Source of the DNA: JBPEXY01 sp052031065
GTDB taxonomy: Bacteria; Pseudomonadota; Gammaproteobacteria; Immundisolibacterales; Immundisolibacteraceae
DNA: 53,394 nucleotides
Assembly (NCBI GenBank): GCA_052031065.1
Contig: JBPEXY010000214.1
Coordinates: 1 to 53,394, forward strand
Reading direction: 5' to 3'
Positions within the stretch are counted from its first letter, which is position 1. Every line of letters begins with the position of its first letter. The position numbers and the translations under genes are program-made. Shown here in pieces: positions 26,764 to 34,982 of this stretch. The notes below the pieces were generated by a model. It saw only the letters and a program-made list of their open reading frames with translations. It ran no database searches and was not told the origin of the DNA.

Positions 26764-27838
26764 CGCTCTGATCATCACTTCTCTTTCTAGCTACCACAAC
26801 TAGTTGCTCTCCCCAGGCATAAACTGGAGAGAAACGGGATGAATACAGCACGGTTGCCAGCCTAAGTGACTGGCGTACAAGCCATAACAAACCTGATCTC
26901 CTCAACAGTCGCTTGATCCTCTGTTTAGATGTCCGCGCCTGATAGTAGCCATCCAGCGCCGTTTCCGGGCTACTCTCAACACCGGAACCTTCCGATCGTG
27001 ATCGCCATTCCCTGAATATCCCGGCAACATCCATTCCCTGGACGCGTTTCAGCAATACTTCAAACCCCTGGCTCTCCAGAAGCTTAACCAGCGAGTTCAT
27101 GTTAAACAAAACGATATGTTCATCTTCACAATTAACCACCCACCACCGCTCAGCAAACAACCGTCGATACAACGCGTCAAAATTAGGCGTTGTAATGAGC
27201 AACAAACCACCTGGCACCAACAATTGATTAACCCTTTTAACAGCTAATACTGGATCCTGCAGGTGCTCTATTACCTCTATCATTGAAACCAGGTCAGCAC
27301 TCGAAGGCTCCAGGTCCGTCGTGTAAATAGATTGCTGCTTTACGCACAACCCCAAAGTCTCCTTGGCATATTGCGCCGAAGCTACGCCAACCTCAATCCC
27401 CCTTGCTTCCCACCCGTCATCGGCCGCTACCGATAAAAACCCTCCTGTACTGCAGCCGACGTCAACTAACCGCCGTTGCCGAGTAGACACAAAGGGCTCG
27501 AGCCACGTCAGAAAACGTCGGTAATAGCGCTGCGTGTCAGGGCTAAAACTGGTCGCCAGTCGCTCCTGGTCCACGACATCCTGTTCTGCCCATAGATCAA
27601 GTTTTTTGTTTAAAACGGCGGACGCAATTCTCGGATTCACGAAACTCAGATCACATTGATTGCAAGTCACCATCTGTCCGAGAACCAATGCAAAATTCCA
27701 ATAGGTATCATTGCCTCCGCAAAGCGGGCAACCGACCTCTTCCATTTGTAGGCGGCCCAAGTCAGAACCAGCGCCTACGGCCAGAGTTTTCTCATCTTCC
27801 TGACTACTCACCAACTCGACACACCTGTTCATAACCAC
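26753..27838 (-). CDS. SAM-dependent methyltransferase with N-terminal zinc ribbon
   Basis: A 361-residue protein. The N-terminal Cys4 module (C37 and C40 in EVGCPLCGGND, C59 and C62 in TCNQCDL) precedes a SAM methyltransferase domain with RLVDVGCSTGGFL, ADLVSMIEVIEHL and LLVPGGLLLITTPNFDALY. It resembles the Methyltransf_23-type proteins common in surface-polysaccharide loci. The start is unclear: GTG 27838 and ATG 27832 both lie inside the upstream gene, and GTG 27811 (after its TAG) is another option. It is therefore coupled to the upstream DUF1972-type glycosyltransferase. The target is unknown; sugar methylation is inferred. Confidence 0.8.
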   Translation of the reverse strand: MVMNRCVELVSSQEDEKTLAVGAGSDLGRLQMEEVGCPLCGGNDTYWNFALVLGQMVTCNQCDLSFVNPRIASAVLNKKLDLWAEQDVVDQERLATSFSPDTQRYYRRFLTWLEPFVSTRQRRLVDVGCSTGGFLSVAADDGWEARGIEVGVASAQYAKETLGLCVKQQSIYTTDLEPSSADLVSMIEVIEHLQDPVLAVKRVNQLLVPGGLLLITTPNFDALYRRLFAERWWVVNCEDEHIVLFNMNSLVKLLESQGFEVLLKRVQGMDVAGIFREWRSRSEGSGVESSPETALDGYYQARTSKQRIKRLLRRSGLLWLVRQSLRLATVLYSSRFSPVYAWGEQLVVVARKRSDDQSVMG

Positions 27839-28919
27839 GCAGAATCTCTTCCCAGTTGAATTTTAGAAATTGATCCCGACTGGCGCTAGACATCTCCTGT
27901 AGACGATCAGGGTCATTAAGCAACCGGGATAACTGCCGCTCCAAGTGCACATCATTTTTGAAATATGCCGCACGGTCACCTGCAACCCATCGGTTAAATT
28001 TATTATCGTGAGCAAGGACTGGGGATCCACTCGCCAGGGCTTCGACAAGGCTGGGATTAGTACCCCCAACCTGGTGGCCATGCAGATACAGTACCGCTTC
28101 GCTCCTTAGCGTCGCCACGATATCTGAATCATAAACTGCTCCCGGAAACAGTACTTCATCACTTGCGGCTGCAAGCACGTCACGCTGAAAGCTATTGTTC
28201 TCGGCGCCGTAATTACCCAAGACAACTAATTTAAGCCCCCGAGTACGAAGAGAGAAGGCCTTGACCATCTCAAGAATAGAATTCTCCGGCTCCGGGCGCG
28301 CAATAATCAACACGAATTGTTTTGGCTCCACTCCGAATTGATCCAGACAAGCTGAATTAATCGTCGAGGGACTATCAGCGCCGTAGGGCAACATAGTAAT
28401 CTTCGACTCACCGACCCATCGCTGCAGATGCTTGCTGATCTCCGGATGATCAGCGACTAGCTTATTGGCTAACAGGCAGCCAAAAATTTCATTGATAAAA
28501 AACCAGCCTTTAATGGGAGCGGACCACTTACTTCGACGCCACTCTATACCATCCATGTTCATAACGACCTGACACCCGGATAATCTACCAATCGCGGAGA
28601 AAATCGCTGTGTTGTAACCCAACACAAGCATCGGAAAACGCTCCGCCGCCGCGTGCCTCATCGTCACCCAATCAAAAACTATCGTTCCCCAAGGCCCTGA
28701 ATTACGCACGGGTACTGTCACTAACTCAACTCCTTGCCAACTGCTATACTGAATATCTCCTTCACCCGCCGCTTGACAATAAACTCTAACTTTCCACCCT
28801 CTATCTACTAAATACGGTGCAAATTTCTCGGCAAATGTTTCAAATCCTCCATGCCCTGCTGGTATACCTCTAGTACCTAATATTGCGAGCTTAGGATTAG
28901 CGCTACCATGATCACTCAT
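27804..28919 (-). CDS. GT4-like glycosyltransferase with DUF1972-type N-terminus
   Basis: A 371-residue glycosyltransferase. It starts with LAILGTRGIPAGHGGFETFAEKF, then has VVMNMDGIEWRRSKW, both hallmarks of the DUF1972/rhamnosyl-type transferase group, and the C-terminal LLYLHG-like segment reads VLYLHGHQVGGTNPSLVEAL with LASGSPVLAHDN. Such proteins often act on rhamnose or related sugars, but I cannot confirm that here. It is in a minus-strand run with a GT4 gene and an LpxO-like gene upstream and a methyltransferase downstream. Confidence 0.85.
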   Translation of the reverse strand: MSDHGSANPKLAILGTRGIPAGHGGFETFAEKFAPYLVDRGWKVRVYCQAAGEGDIQYSSWQGVELVTVPVRNSGPWGTIVFDWVTMRHAAAERFPMLVLGYNTAIFSAIGRLSGCQVVMNMDGIEWRRSKWSAPIKGWFFINEIFGCLLANKLVADHPEISKHLQRWVGESKITMLPYGADSPSTINSACLDQFGVEPKQFVLIIARPEPENSILEMVKAFSLRTRGLKLVVLGNYGAENNSFQRDVLAAASDEVLFPGAVYDSDIVATLRSEAVLYLHGHQVGGTNPSLVEALASGSPVLAHDNKFNRWVAGDRAAYFKNDVHLERQLSRLLNDPDRLQEMSSASRDQFLKFNWEEILRGYEQVCRVGE

Positions 28920-28967
28920 TGTCTATAAATCCATTCTTTTGAGAAAACGCATCACTAATTCTCACCG

Positions 28968-29714
28968 TTAAACCCCCTGACCGCGTCCCTGAAGCTTATC
29001 AATTGGCTCGCGAGCTAAATCGGTCAGGGATATCAAATAAATCACTATATAATTCAACCATGACAAGGGTAATGGCAGAGGCCTTACAAAGTCCGCAAAC
29101 AACACCACTCTGGTTTCATCTGTGTTATTAACCACACCATGAACAAAAGAGTCATCGATAAAAAGGCTTTTATTTTTAACCCAACTGCGCCTTTCACCAC
29201 CAACCTCGATGTAGCAGTCTCCTTTCACCGGTATTTTTAATGCCAGATGATATCTGACCAGGCCCTTATAAGGCCCACGGTGAAGTGGGATTTCAGTTCG
29301 AGGGGCTAAAATAGAAAACATTCCGTTTTGTAACCCGGGAATCATGCGTAAAGAAGAAGCCGTTGACGGATATTTCTTACAGTTGACTGTAATTTCATTG
29401 CCAAAAACGTAGAACAATAAAGTCTTCCAGTCATTATTTTTGGAAATTGGTTTCTGCGCTTCAGAAATTTCATGAAATGCTGGAATGTCATCAGAACCAA
29501 CCAACGCCATATTTAGTTCTTTTACAATCTCATCACTGTTACTTTCAATCAAAGAAGACCACTCAAATTGACCTTCGTTCAGAAAACGGCTATCGCCATC
29601 ATGTCCATATTTTTTTATCAGCTTCTCTGAAACCATTATTAAACAAGACAACACTAAAAGACAGACTCTATTAATTAAATATTTAAGCTTAAAAAACACC
29701 CTATGCACCACCAC
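28968..29714 (-). CDS. LpxO-like Fe(II)/2-oxoglutarate hydroxylase (AspH family)
   Basis: A 248-residue membrane-associated oxygenase. Family motifs are FSILAPRTEIPLHRGPYKG with H145, VRYHLALKIPV with R154 and H156, DDSFVHGVVNNTDETRVVLF with H192 and R202; in the AspH/LpxO family the two histidines of HRGP and SFVH bind iron and the arginine binds 2-oxoglutarate. There are hydrophobic segments at residues 13-28 and near 214-230, as in LpxO. LpxO hydroxylates an acyl chain of lipid A at the inner membrane. Here, between two glycosyltransferase genes, the substrate could be a lipid or an acylated glycan carrier. The GTG start at 29714 lies within the end of the upstream GT4 gene. It is very AT-rich. 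Confidence 0.8.
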   Translation of the reverse strand: MVVHRVFFKLKYLINRVCLLVLSCLIMVSEKLIKKYGHDGDSRFLNEGQFEWSSLIESNSDEIVKELNMALVGSDDIPAFHEISEAQKPISKNNDWKTLLFYVFGNEITVNCKKYPSTASSLRMIPGLQNGMFSILAPRTEIPLHRGPYKGLVRYHLALKIPVKGDCYIEVGGERRSWVKNKSLFIDDSFVHGVVNNTDETRVVLFADFVRPLPLPLSWLNYIVIYLISLTDLAREPIDKLQGRGQGV

Positions 29715-30792
29715 CTACACGTCGATAGATATCCATCGTAGAACTTGCCGCAGCAGTCCAGGTAAACTTACGAACCCTTTCTACCCCTCTTTTTGAAAGC
29801 TTAGCGCGCAACTCAGCGTTTCCAAAAAGACTTTCAATCGCAGCCTCCAATTCGTCATCGCTTCTAGGATCTACTAAAACCGCAGCATTACCGGAAATTT
29901 CAGACAAACATGAATTATTACTCGTTATTACTGGCACACCACTAACCATACTTTCAATCACTGGAATACCAAACCCCTCATAAAGTGATGGGTACAAAGT
30001 GAAAAGAGCCGATCGATAAAGGCTTACCAACTGCCGATCAGAGACAAACCCAAGACGATGGATTCTATGTGAATTCTGATTTGCGCTTATCTGTTCAATA
30101 ATTTGAGCCCCACCGACCCCTAACTTACCCACCAGAACCAGATCACAATCTATCTTTCCGGCCGAAATTAAACGCGAGTAAACATCTACAACTCTGGCTT
30201 GGTTTTTACGGTGGCAAATATTTCCAACACATAGAATATACGGTGACAACAATCCCAACTGGGATTCCACATTGATCTCTCGATCATAAAAAATATCACT
30301 CACACCATTGTAGACAACAGAAACCTTATTAGGATCTACATTGTAAATTTCAAGGATATCTTTTCTTGTGTTTTCTGACACAGCGATGACATGGTCAGAA
30401 TGCCTAACCATCCAAGGCACTGTTACCTTTAACCTCTTGACAAAACCATAATTAAAAAACTCAGGGTACTTTTCATAACTAACATCATGTACCGTAAGAA
30501 CCACCTTTGATTTCAAAAATGGGGGAAAAGTGTACTGAAAATGGCCAATATCAATTTTATCTAACCACATAGCTGCGGGAGTCGTGAAAGGGATACGGAT
30601 CAACGGATAGTTTGGCCTGAGTCTTCTTATACTTTGAAAACCGGCATAAGCGTCCGTGTCACGATCACCATAGCCAACCATTTCAAGACCACTGCCCGAA
30701 ATAGAACTCATAGCCTTCCACAGGCCCCGAGCATAACTCTCATTGCCAGTTGCTTGTTTACCTAACGTATGCAAATCAAATGCTACGCGCAT
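29701..30792 (-). CDS. Glycosyltransferase family 4
   Basis: A 363-residue GT4 protein. The N-terminus MRVAFDLHTLGKQATGNESY is typical; the C-terminal donor-binding half has ILCVGNICHRKNQARVV, HRLGFVSDRQLVSLYRSA, LYPSLYEGFGIPVIESM and VPVITSNNSCLSEI with the GFGIP and ES residues. It probably transfers one sugar of the repeat unit. Start ATG 30792 has AGGGA about eight bases upstream. It opens the right-hand minus-strand run (GT4, LpxO-like, DUF1972-like, methyltransferase) and closes the polysaccharide island. Its base composition is AT-rich compared with the flanking MFS gene. Confidence 0.9.
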   Translation of the reverse strand: MRVAFDLHTLGKQATGNESYARGLWKAMSSISGSGLEMVGYGDRDTDAYAGFQSIRRLRPNYPLIRIPFTTPAAMWLDKIDIGHFQYTFPPFLKSKVVLTVHDVSYEKYPEFFNYGFVKRLKVTVPWMVRHSDHVIAVSENTRKDILEIYNVDPNKVSVVYNGVSDIFYDREINVESQLGLLSPYILCVGNICHRKNQARVVDVYSRLISAGKIDCDLVLVGKLGVGGAQIIEQISANQNSHRIHRLGFVSDRQLVSLYRSALFTLYPSLYEGFGIPVIESMVSGVPVITSNNSCLSEISGNAAVLVDPRSDDELEAAIESLFGNAELRAKLSKRGVERVRKFTWTAAASSTMDIYRRVGGGA

Positions 30793-31022
30793 TAAATTAT
30801 TTCCCTACAGCCCGACTGATCCCAAAATTTTTTCGAGGTTTCCGATAATTATTGCGAAAAACTATTAGGATCCATCAAATTTTCTTTGAACGATAGTCAA
30901 TACCTGATTAAACATTGCGGAACCGATACAAATACAGATGAACGAAAACACAGACATCGCAGCAATATAGCTCGCGGCCGATCCAGGCACTTACACACTA
31001 GGAGTCAACCACTCTGGTCTAT

Positions 31023-32327
31023 CTATGTCGAAAACCTCATCAGCAGAATCGCCGTCGCTGCTACCAGTAAAAAACTACCAAAGAGCAGGTAGCTACCGGT
31101 AAACCCCCAGCCACTGGCTACCAATGCACCACCGGCCACCGGACCTATTATCGAGCCCACGCGGCCACAACTCTGCGCCCAGCTGACTCCGGTAACCCGC
31201 ACTGCTGTCGGGTATAACTGTGTCGCCAACGGGTAAAGTCCGACCTGCGCGCCGCCTGCCGTGAGGCCCATCACCACGGCACACAGCAGCATCAGCAATG
31301 GTTGTTGCAGTGACAGCCCAACCGCACAAGTCGCCAGCGTCGCTGCAATAAAATATCCACCCAGGGTGAGCCTGGGGTTAAACCGCTCACTCATCCATGC
31401 CAGCAACAGCCCGCCGCCAACGCCACCGATATTAAACGCCAGCACCACATTAAAAGCATGATCCGCACTGATGCCGTAGTCGATCAGCAATTTCGGCGTC
31501 CAGTACATGAGAAAAAAGAGCACCAGCAAATTGATAAAAAAGGCGACCCAGAGCATCACCGTATTGCGCAGGCGTTGCGCTTCAAACAGCAATCCGACGC
31601 GGGTATCCAGTTGCTGCTCGGCAATTTCAAAACGGCTTCCCGGCGGATAATCAGCAGCAGGGTTGATCTTCAGTAGCAGACCACCGACACGCCGATCCTG
31701 CCCAACCTGTCTGACCAGGTAGTGCATCGATTCCGGCATGTATCGCAGCAGAAACGGCACCAGCAGGAGGGGTGCCACACCGCCGAAATAGAAAATGGAT
31801 TGCCAGCCGAAGGGTTCAATCAACACCTTGGCGGCGAGACTGCCAAGAATTCCGCCAGCAGCGAACCCCATATACATCACACTGACCATCATCCGTCGCT
31901 GGCGCTGCGCTGAGTATTCAGCCACCAGGGTGACAGCGTTGGGCAGGGCACCGCCCATGCCAATTCCGGTAACAAAACGAATGACCAGCAGCTCGTTCAG
32001 ATTGGATGCCAGACCAGCCAACGGCGTGAATATGGAGAACATAACCACGGTAATCACCACAATCCGCTTGCGCCCAAACAGATCACCCAGGTAACCGAAG
32101 ATGACTGCACCGAAGGCCATACCGATCGTCGCTGCGGCGAAGACTATGCCGAGACTGCCTTCTTCGATGCCCAGATCAGGCATCATCCAGGGCGCCGCGA
32201 AGGCAATAATCTGTGCATCCATACCATCGAAGGTGGCCACCAGAAAGCAGAGTATCAGCACCACCAGTTGCAGTGACGAGAGGCTGGCGCGATCCAGTTC
32301 CGCGGTCACCTCGTAGCGTGCTGTCAC
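31023..32327 (-). CDS. MFS transporter, AAHS (aromatic acid:H+ symporter)-like
   Basis: A 434-residue protein with twelve hydrophobic segments. The first membrane segment includes DGMDAQIIAFAAPWM, a form of the conserved first-helix DGxD motif in AAHS transporters, and the loop between helices 2 and 3 has GYLGDLFGRKRI. Such symporters take up aromatic or related carboxylates with protons. A role in feeding the Rieske or alicyclic-acid genes nearby is suggested by position. The start is GTG 32327 with GGAG six bases upstream. It follows purT on the same strand; an inverted repeat around the gap could affect its translation. Confidence 0.87.
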   Translation of the reverse strand: MTARYEVTAELDRASLSSLQLVVLILCFLVATFDGMDAQIIAFAAPWMMPDLGIEEGSLGIVFAAATIGMAFGAVIFGYLGDLFGRKRIVVITVVMFSIFTPLAGLASNLNELLVIRFVTGIGMGGALPNAVTLVAEYSAQRQRRMMVSVMYMGFAAGGILGSLAAKVLIEPFGWQSIFYFGGVAPLLLVPFLLRYMPESMHYLVRQVGQDRRVGGLLLKINPAADYPPGSRFEIAEQQLDTRVGLLFEAQRLRNTVMLWVAFFINLLVLFFLMYWTPKLLIDYGISADHAFNVVLAFNIGGVGGGLLLAWMSERFNPRLTLGGYFIAATLATCAVGLSLQQPLLMLLCAVVMGLTAGGAQVGLYPLATQLYPTAVRVTGVSWAQSCGRVGSIIGPVAGGALVASGWGFTGSYLLFGSFLLVAATAILLMRFST

Positions 32328-32335
32328 CCAAAGCT

Positions 32336-32408
32336 CCGTTTAGCCGAAAGTTCCTGCAACAGAGCAGCGCCCGGAATAAAGGAGAGCCAACCTTTCACGG
32401 CTAAACGG
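32336..32408 (-). repeat. Inverted repeat spanning the purT end and the MFS ribosome binding site
   Basis: CCGTTTAGCCG at 32336-32346 and CGGCTAAACGG at 32398-32408 are perfect complements (11 bp), extended by AAAG/CTTT after a two-base bulge, with a loop of about 45 bases. One arm overlaps the purT stop codon; the other runs into the CGGAG that precedes the MFS start. In RNA it could cover part of that ribosome binding site. Confidence 0.5.
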
Positions 32409-33582
32409 TGACCGATACGGCCTGCGCCGCGCGCCGCGCCTTGTCACGAGCCTGGTCAACATGATCAGCCAGAGCCAACGCAACACCCATACGCCGTTTA
32501 CCGGACACCTCCGGCTTGCCGAACAGGCGCAGCTGCACATCTTGCTCTGCGAGCGCCGCTTCGAGATTACCGAAACTGACAGAATCGGTTTCACCTTCAA
32601 CCAGAATCACCGCTGAGGCTGCAGCGCCATACTGACGAATTGCCGGTATCGGCAAATCAAGAATCGCACGCACATGCAGCGCAAATTCCGACTGGTCCTG
32701 AGAGATCAGTGTGACCATGCCGGTATCATGTGGCCGCGGGGATACTTCGCTGAAGATCACTTCGTCGCCACGCACAAACAGTTCGACACCAAACAGACCC
32801 TGACCACCGAGATCATCGGTGACCTGTTCAGCAATCTCCCTGGCCTGCTGTAGCGCAAGGTCGCTCATCGGTGCCGGCTGCCACGATTCGCGATAGTCAC
32901 CATCAACCTGTATATGGCCAATCGGCGCGCAGAAGCTGGTGCCATGGCGATGGCGTATCGTCAGCAGGGTAATTTCGTAATCAAAATCGATAAACCCTTC
33001 GATAATGATCCGCCCCGCACCGGTACGACCCGCCTGCTGGGAAACCTGCCAGGCATCGTCGACATCACCCTCTGACCTGACGGTGGATTGTCCTTTTCCC
33101 GATGAGCTCATCACCGGCTTGACCACACAGGGCAGGCCAATTTCAGCAATCGCCTGGCGGTACTCCGACTCACTATCGGCAAACCGGTAAGGTGAGGTTG
33201 GCAAACCAAGCTGCTCAGCAACCAGCCGGCGAATCCCTTCACGATTCATGGTCAGTTGAGTCGCCCTGGCGGTCGGAATGACATTGAAACCCTGCCCCTC
33301 CAGCATCGCCAGGGTGTCGGTATCGATCGCCTCTATTTCCGGAACGATCAGATGCGGCTGCTCCTGTCGGATAACCGCCTCGAGCGCCTCCCCATCGAGC
33401 ATCGACAGCACATGGGAGCGATCGGCCACTTGCATGGCTGGAGCATGGCGGTATCGATCCACAGCGATCACTTCAACACCGTAACGCTGCAACTCGATGA
33501 CGACCTCCTTACCCAGTTCACCGGCGCCACAGAGCAACACGCGGGTCGCCGTTGATGAGAACGGCGTACCTATAGCGGTCAT
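32401..33582 (-). CDS. purT: Formate-dependent phosphoribosylglycinamide formyltransferase 2 (GAR transformylase)
   Basis: A 393-residue ATP-grasp enzyme that makes formyl-GAR from GAR, formate and ATP in purine biosynthesis, independent of folate. The N-terminus has VLLCGAGELGKEVVIELQR, the family's opening, then VEVIAVDRYRHAPAMQVA and VPEIEAIDTD. The ATP-grasp part shows LPCVVKPVMSSSGKGQS and the catalytic end LFGVELFVRGDEVIFSEVSPRPHDTGMVT. Length and motifs fit PurT well. It is on the same strand as the downstream MFS gene, with a 73-base gap holding an inverted repeat, and the upstream ketopantoate reductase-like gene is 106 bases away. Confidence 0.96.
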   Translation of the reverse strand: MTAIGTPFSSTATRVLLCGAGELGKEVVIELQRYGVEVIAVDRYRHAPAMQVADRSHVLSMLDGEALEAVIRQEQPHLIVPEIEAIDTDTLAMLEGQGFNVIPTARATQLTMNREGIRRLVAEQLGLPTSPYRFADSESEYRQAIAEIGLPCVVKPVMSSSGKGQSTVRSEGDVDDAWQVSQQAGRTGAGRIIIEGFIDFDYEITLLTIRHRHGTSFCAPIGHIQVDGDYRESWQPAPMSDLALQQAREIAEQVTDDLGGQGLFGVELFVRGDEVIFSEVSPRPHDTGMVTLISQDQSEFALHVRAILDLPIPAIRQYGAAASAVILVEGETDSVSFGNLEAALAEQDVQLRLFGKPEVSGKRRMGVALALADHVDQARDKARRAAQAVSVTV

Positions 33583-33615
33583 TCAACCTCCAGAATGTTT
33601 TTCCCGTTAAGGCGA

Positions 33616-33657
33616 CTGAACGGAGATGCGAAACTGTAAGTCCAACGCTCCGTTCAG
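33616..33657 (-). terminator. Hairpin downstream of the ketopantoate reductase-like gene
   Basis: CTGAACGGAG at 33616-33625 and CTCCGTTCAG at 33648-33657 form a perfect 10-bp stem with a 22-base loop, lying between the reductase-like gene and purT. No U-run follows, so it may be a weak terminator or an attenuator rather than a strong intrinsic terminator. Confidence 0.4.
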
Positions 33658-33688
33658 CGCTGTCGTCTGCGCAAGAGTATTCCCGCGC

Positions 33689-34705
33689 CTATTCCTCCAA
33701 CAGGTGATTTTGCACCGTCGCGATGCGGTAGACATGAGTCAACACAGGAATATCCACACCCAGTTCTGCCGCTTTGTCTATATAGGGTTTGAGAATTTCC
33801 TCAACTTCCATTTTGCGCCTGCGCACCAGATCCTGATGCATGGAGGTTCGGCCCTCTTTTTCACCTTCCTCACCAGCCCTTTTAGCAAACATCTCACCGA
33901 CTTTCATCATCAGGTCGACCGACTCTTCAAAAGGCAGTGTGTCAAACTCGATGAACTGCCCCATCGGCGCGTAGTAGTTTTGTGGGGTATAGCCCATCGC
34001 TTTGTAGACCTTGAGAAAGTCTTTGGCGACAGCGACATAAGCCTCGCCGCCCTGTCTGGTCTGTAATCCTTCTGCAAACACCAGCGGTAGCCCCAGGGTC
34101 GTGACCGACCAGCCAGATGCGGTGCCGATCTGCATCAGCTTTTCCCACAGCACCTGGTTAATATCCTCCACTGAACGGGAATTGAAACCGGCCCTGTTGA
34201 ATGCATCGGTAACCGCCTCAATACGCGGGGTAATCCCACCCTCCAACTCGCCGAAATAGGCGGTTACCGGAGTGGTCAACCCGGCCATCACATGCCCCGG
34301 TTCCAGCAGCACTCCGCCCTCGATGGTTGATGCACCCATCACCAGCTGCGGCCGGTCCCACTCCTTCAGCATCTCCTCCTTGCCGATACCGTTCTGCAGT
34401 GAGAACAGGGACTTAACCCGACCCTTCAGAGAGGCCGCCTCTTGCAGTGCGACGCGACTGCCTTTCGATTTGGTCAGCAGGATCATGTAGTCAAACTCAC
34501 CCTCCGCCTGATCAGGGTGGGTGATGGTAGTGAGGTTTTCCCTGATCACATGCTCACCGTAGATCCCTGAAACCTTCAGCCCGTCCCGGTTAATCGCATC
34601 CATATGTTTCTGGCGTCCCACCAGCGTCACATCCTCGCCAGCTTTGGCAAGGAATCCGCCAATCACTGATCCCAGTCCTCCAGCCCCACAAATAATAAAT
34701 CGCAC
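33689..34705 (-). CDS. 2-dehydropantoate 2-reductase-like (ApbA/PanE family)
   Basis: A 338-residue NADPH-dependent reductase of the ApbA/PanE family. The Rossmann motif IICGAGGLGSVIGGFLAKAG lies at residues 4-23, with TLVGR after it; the C-terminal substrate domain contains WEKLMQIGTASGWSVTTLG. True PanE reduces ketopantoate, but many family members, especially longer ones like this, act on other keto acids. It is divergent from the Rieske genes, which suggests involvement in catabolism rather than coenzyme A synthesis. The start is ATG 34705 with GAGGAGG upstream. Confidence 0.82.
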   Translation of the reverse strand: MRFIICGAGGLGSVIGGFLAKAGEDVTLVGRQKHMDAINRDGLKVSGIYGEHVIRENLTTITHPDQAEGEFDYMILLTKSKGSRVALQEAASLKGRVKSLFSLQNGIGKEEMLKEWDRPQLVMGASTIEGGVLLEPGHVMAGLTTPVTAYFGELEGGITPRIEAVTDAFNRAGFNSRSVEDINQVLWEKLMQIGTASGWSVTTLGLPLVFAEGLQTRQGGEAYVAVAKDFLKVYKAMGYTPQNYYAPMGQFIEFDTLPFEESVDLMMKVGEMFAKRAGEEGEKEGRTSMHQDLVRRRKMEVEEILKPYIDKAAELGVDIPVLTHVYRIATVQNHLLEE

Positions 34706-34982
34706 GATCTACCTCCTCTCGCCAGGCGAGTAATTATGTTCTAAGTATTAATGGCACTTCAGGTGGGTGAGCTCAATCATTGCTCGTTACCCGAAACAAC
34801 CGGCATAGAGTAACGGCTCGATAACAGCAGGTACAGGAGCTGCTCTTGGAAAATGAGTCGTGCCCGCCTATCCTTGAACGACTACAACAGAGGCGCTCAC
34901 CGCTCGAACGAACCACCGCAGCCAACTCACGACTGCAGTTGACATCGAACTGGCGGCAGCGAAAGACAGGAGGAGGAAGATC

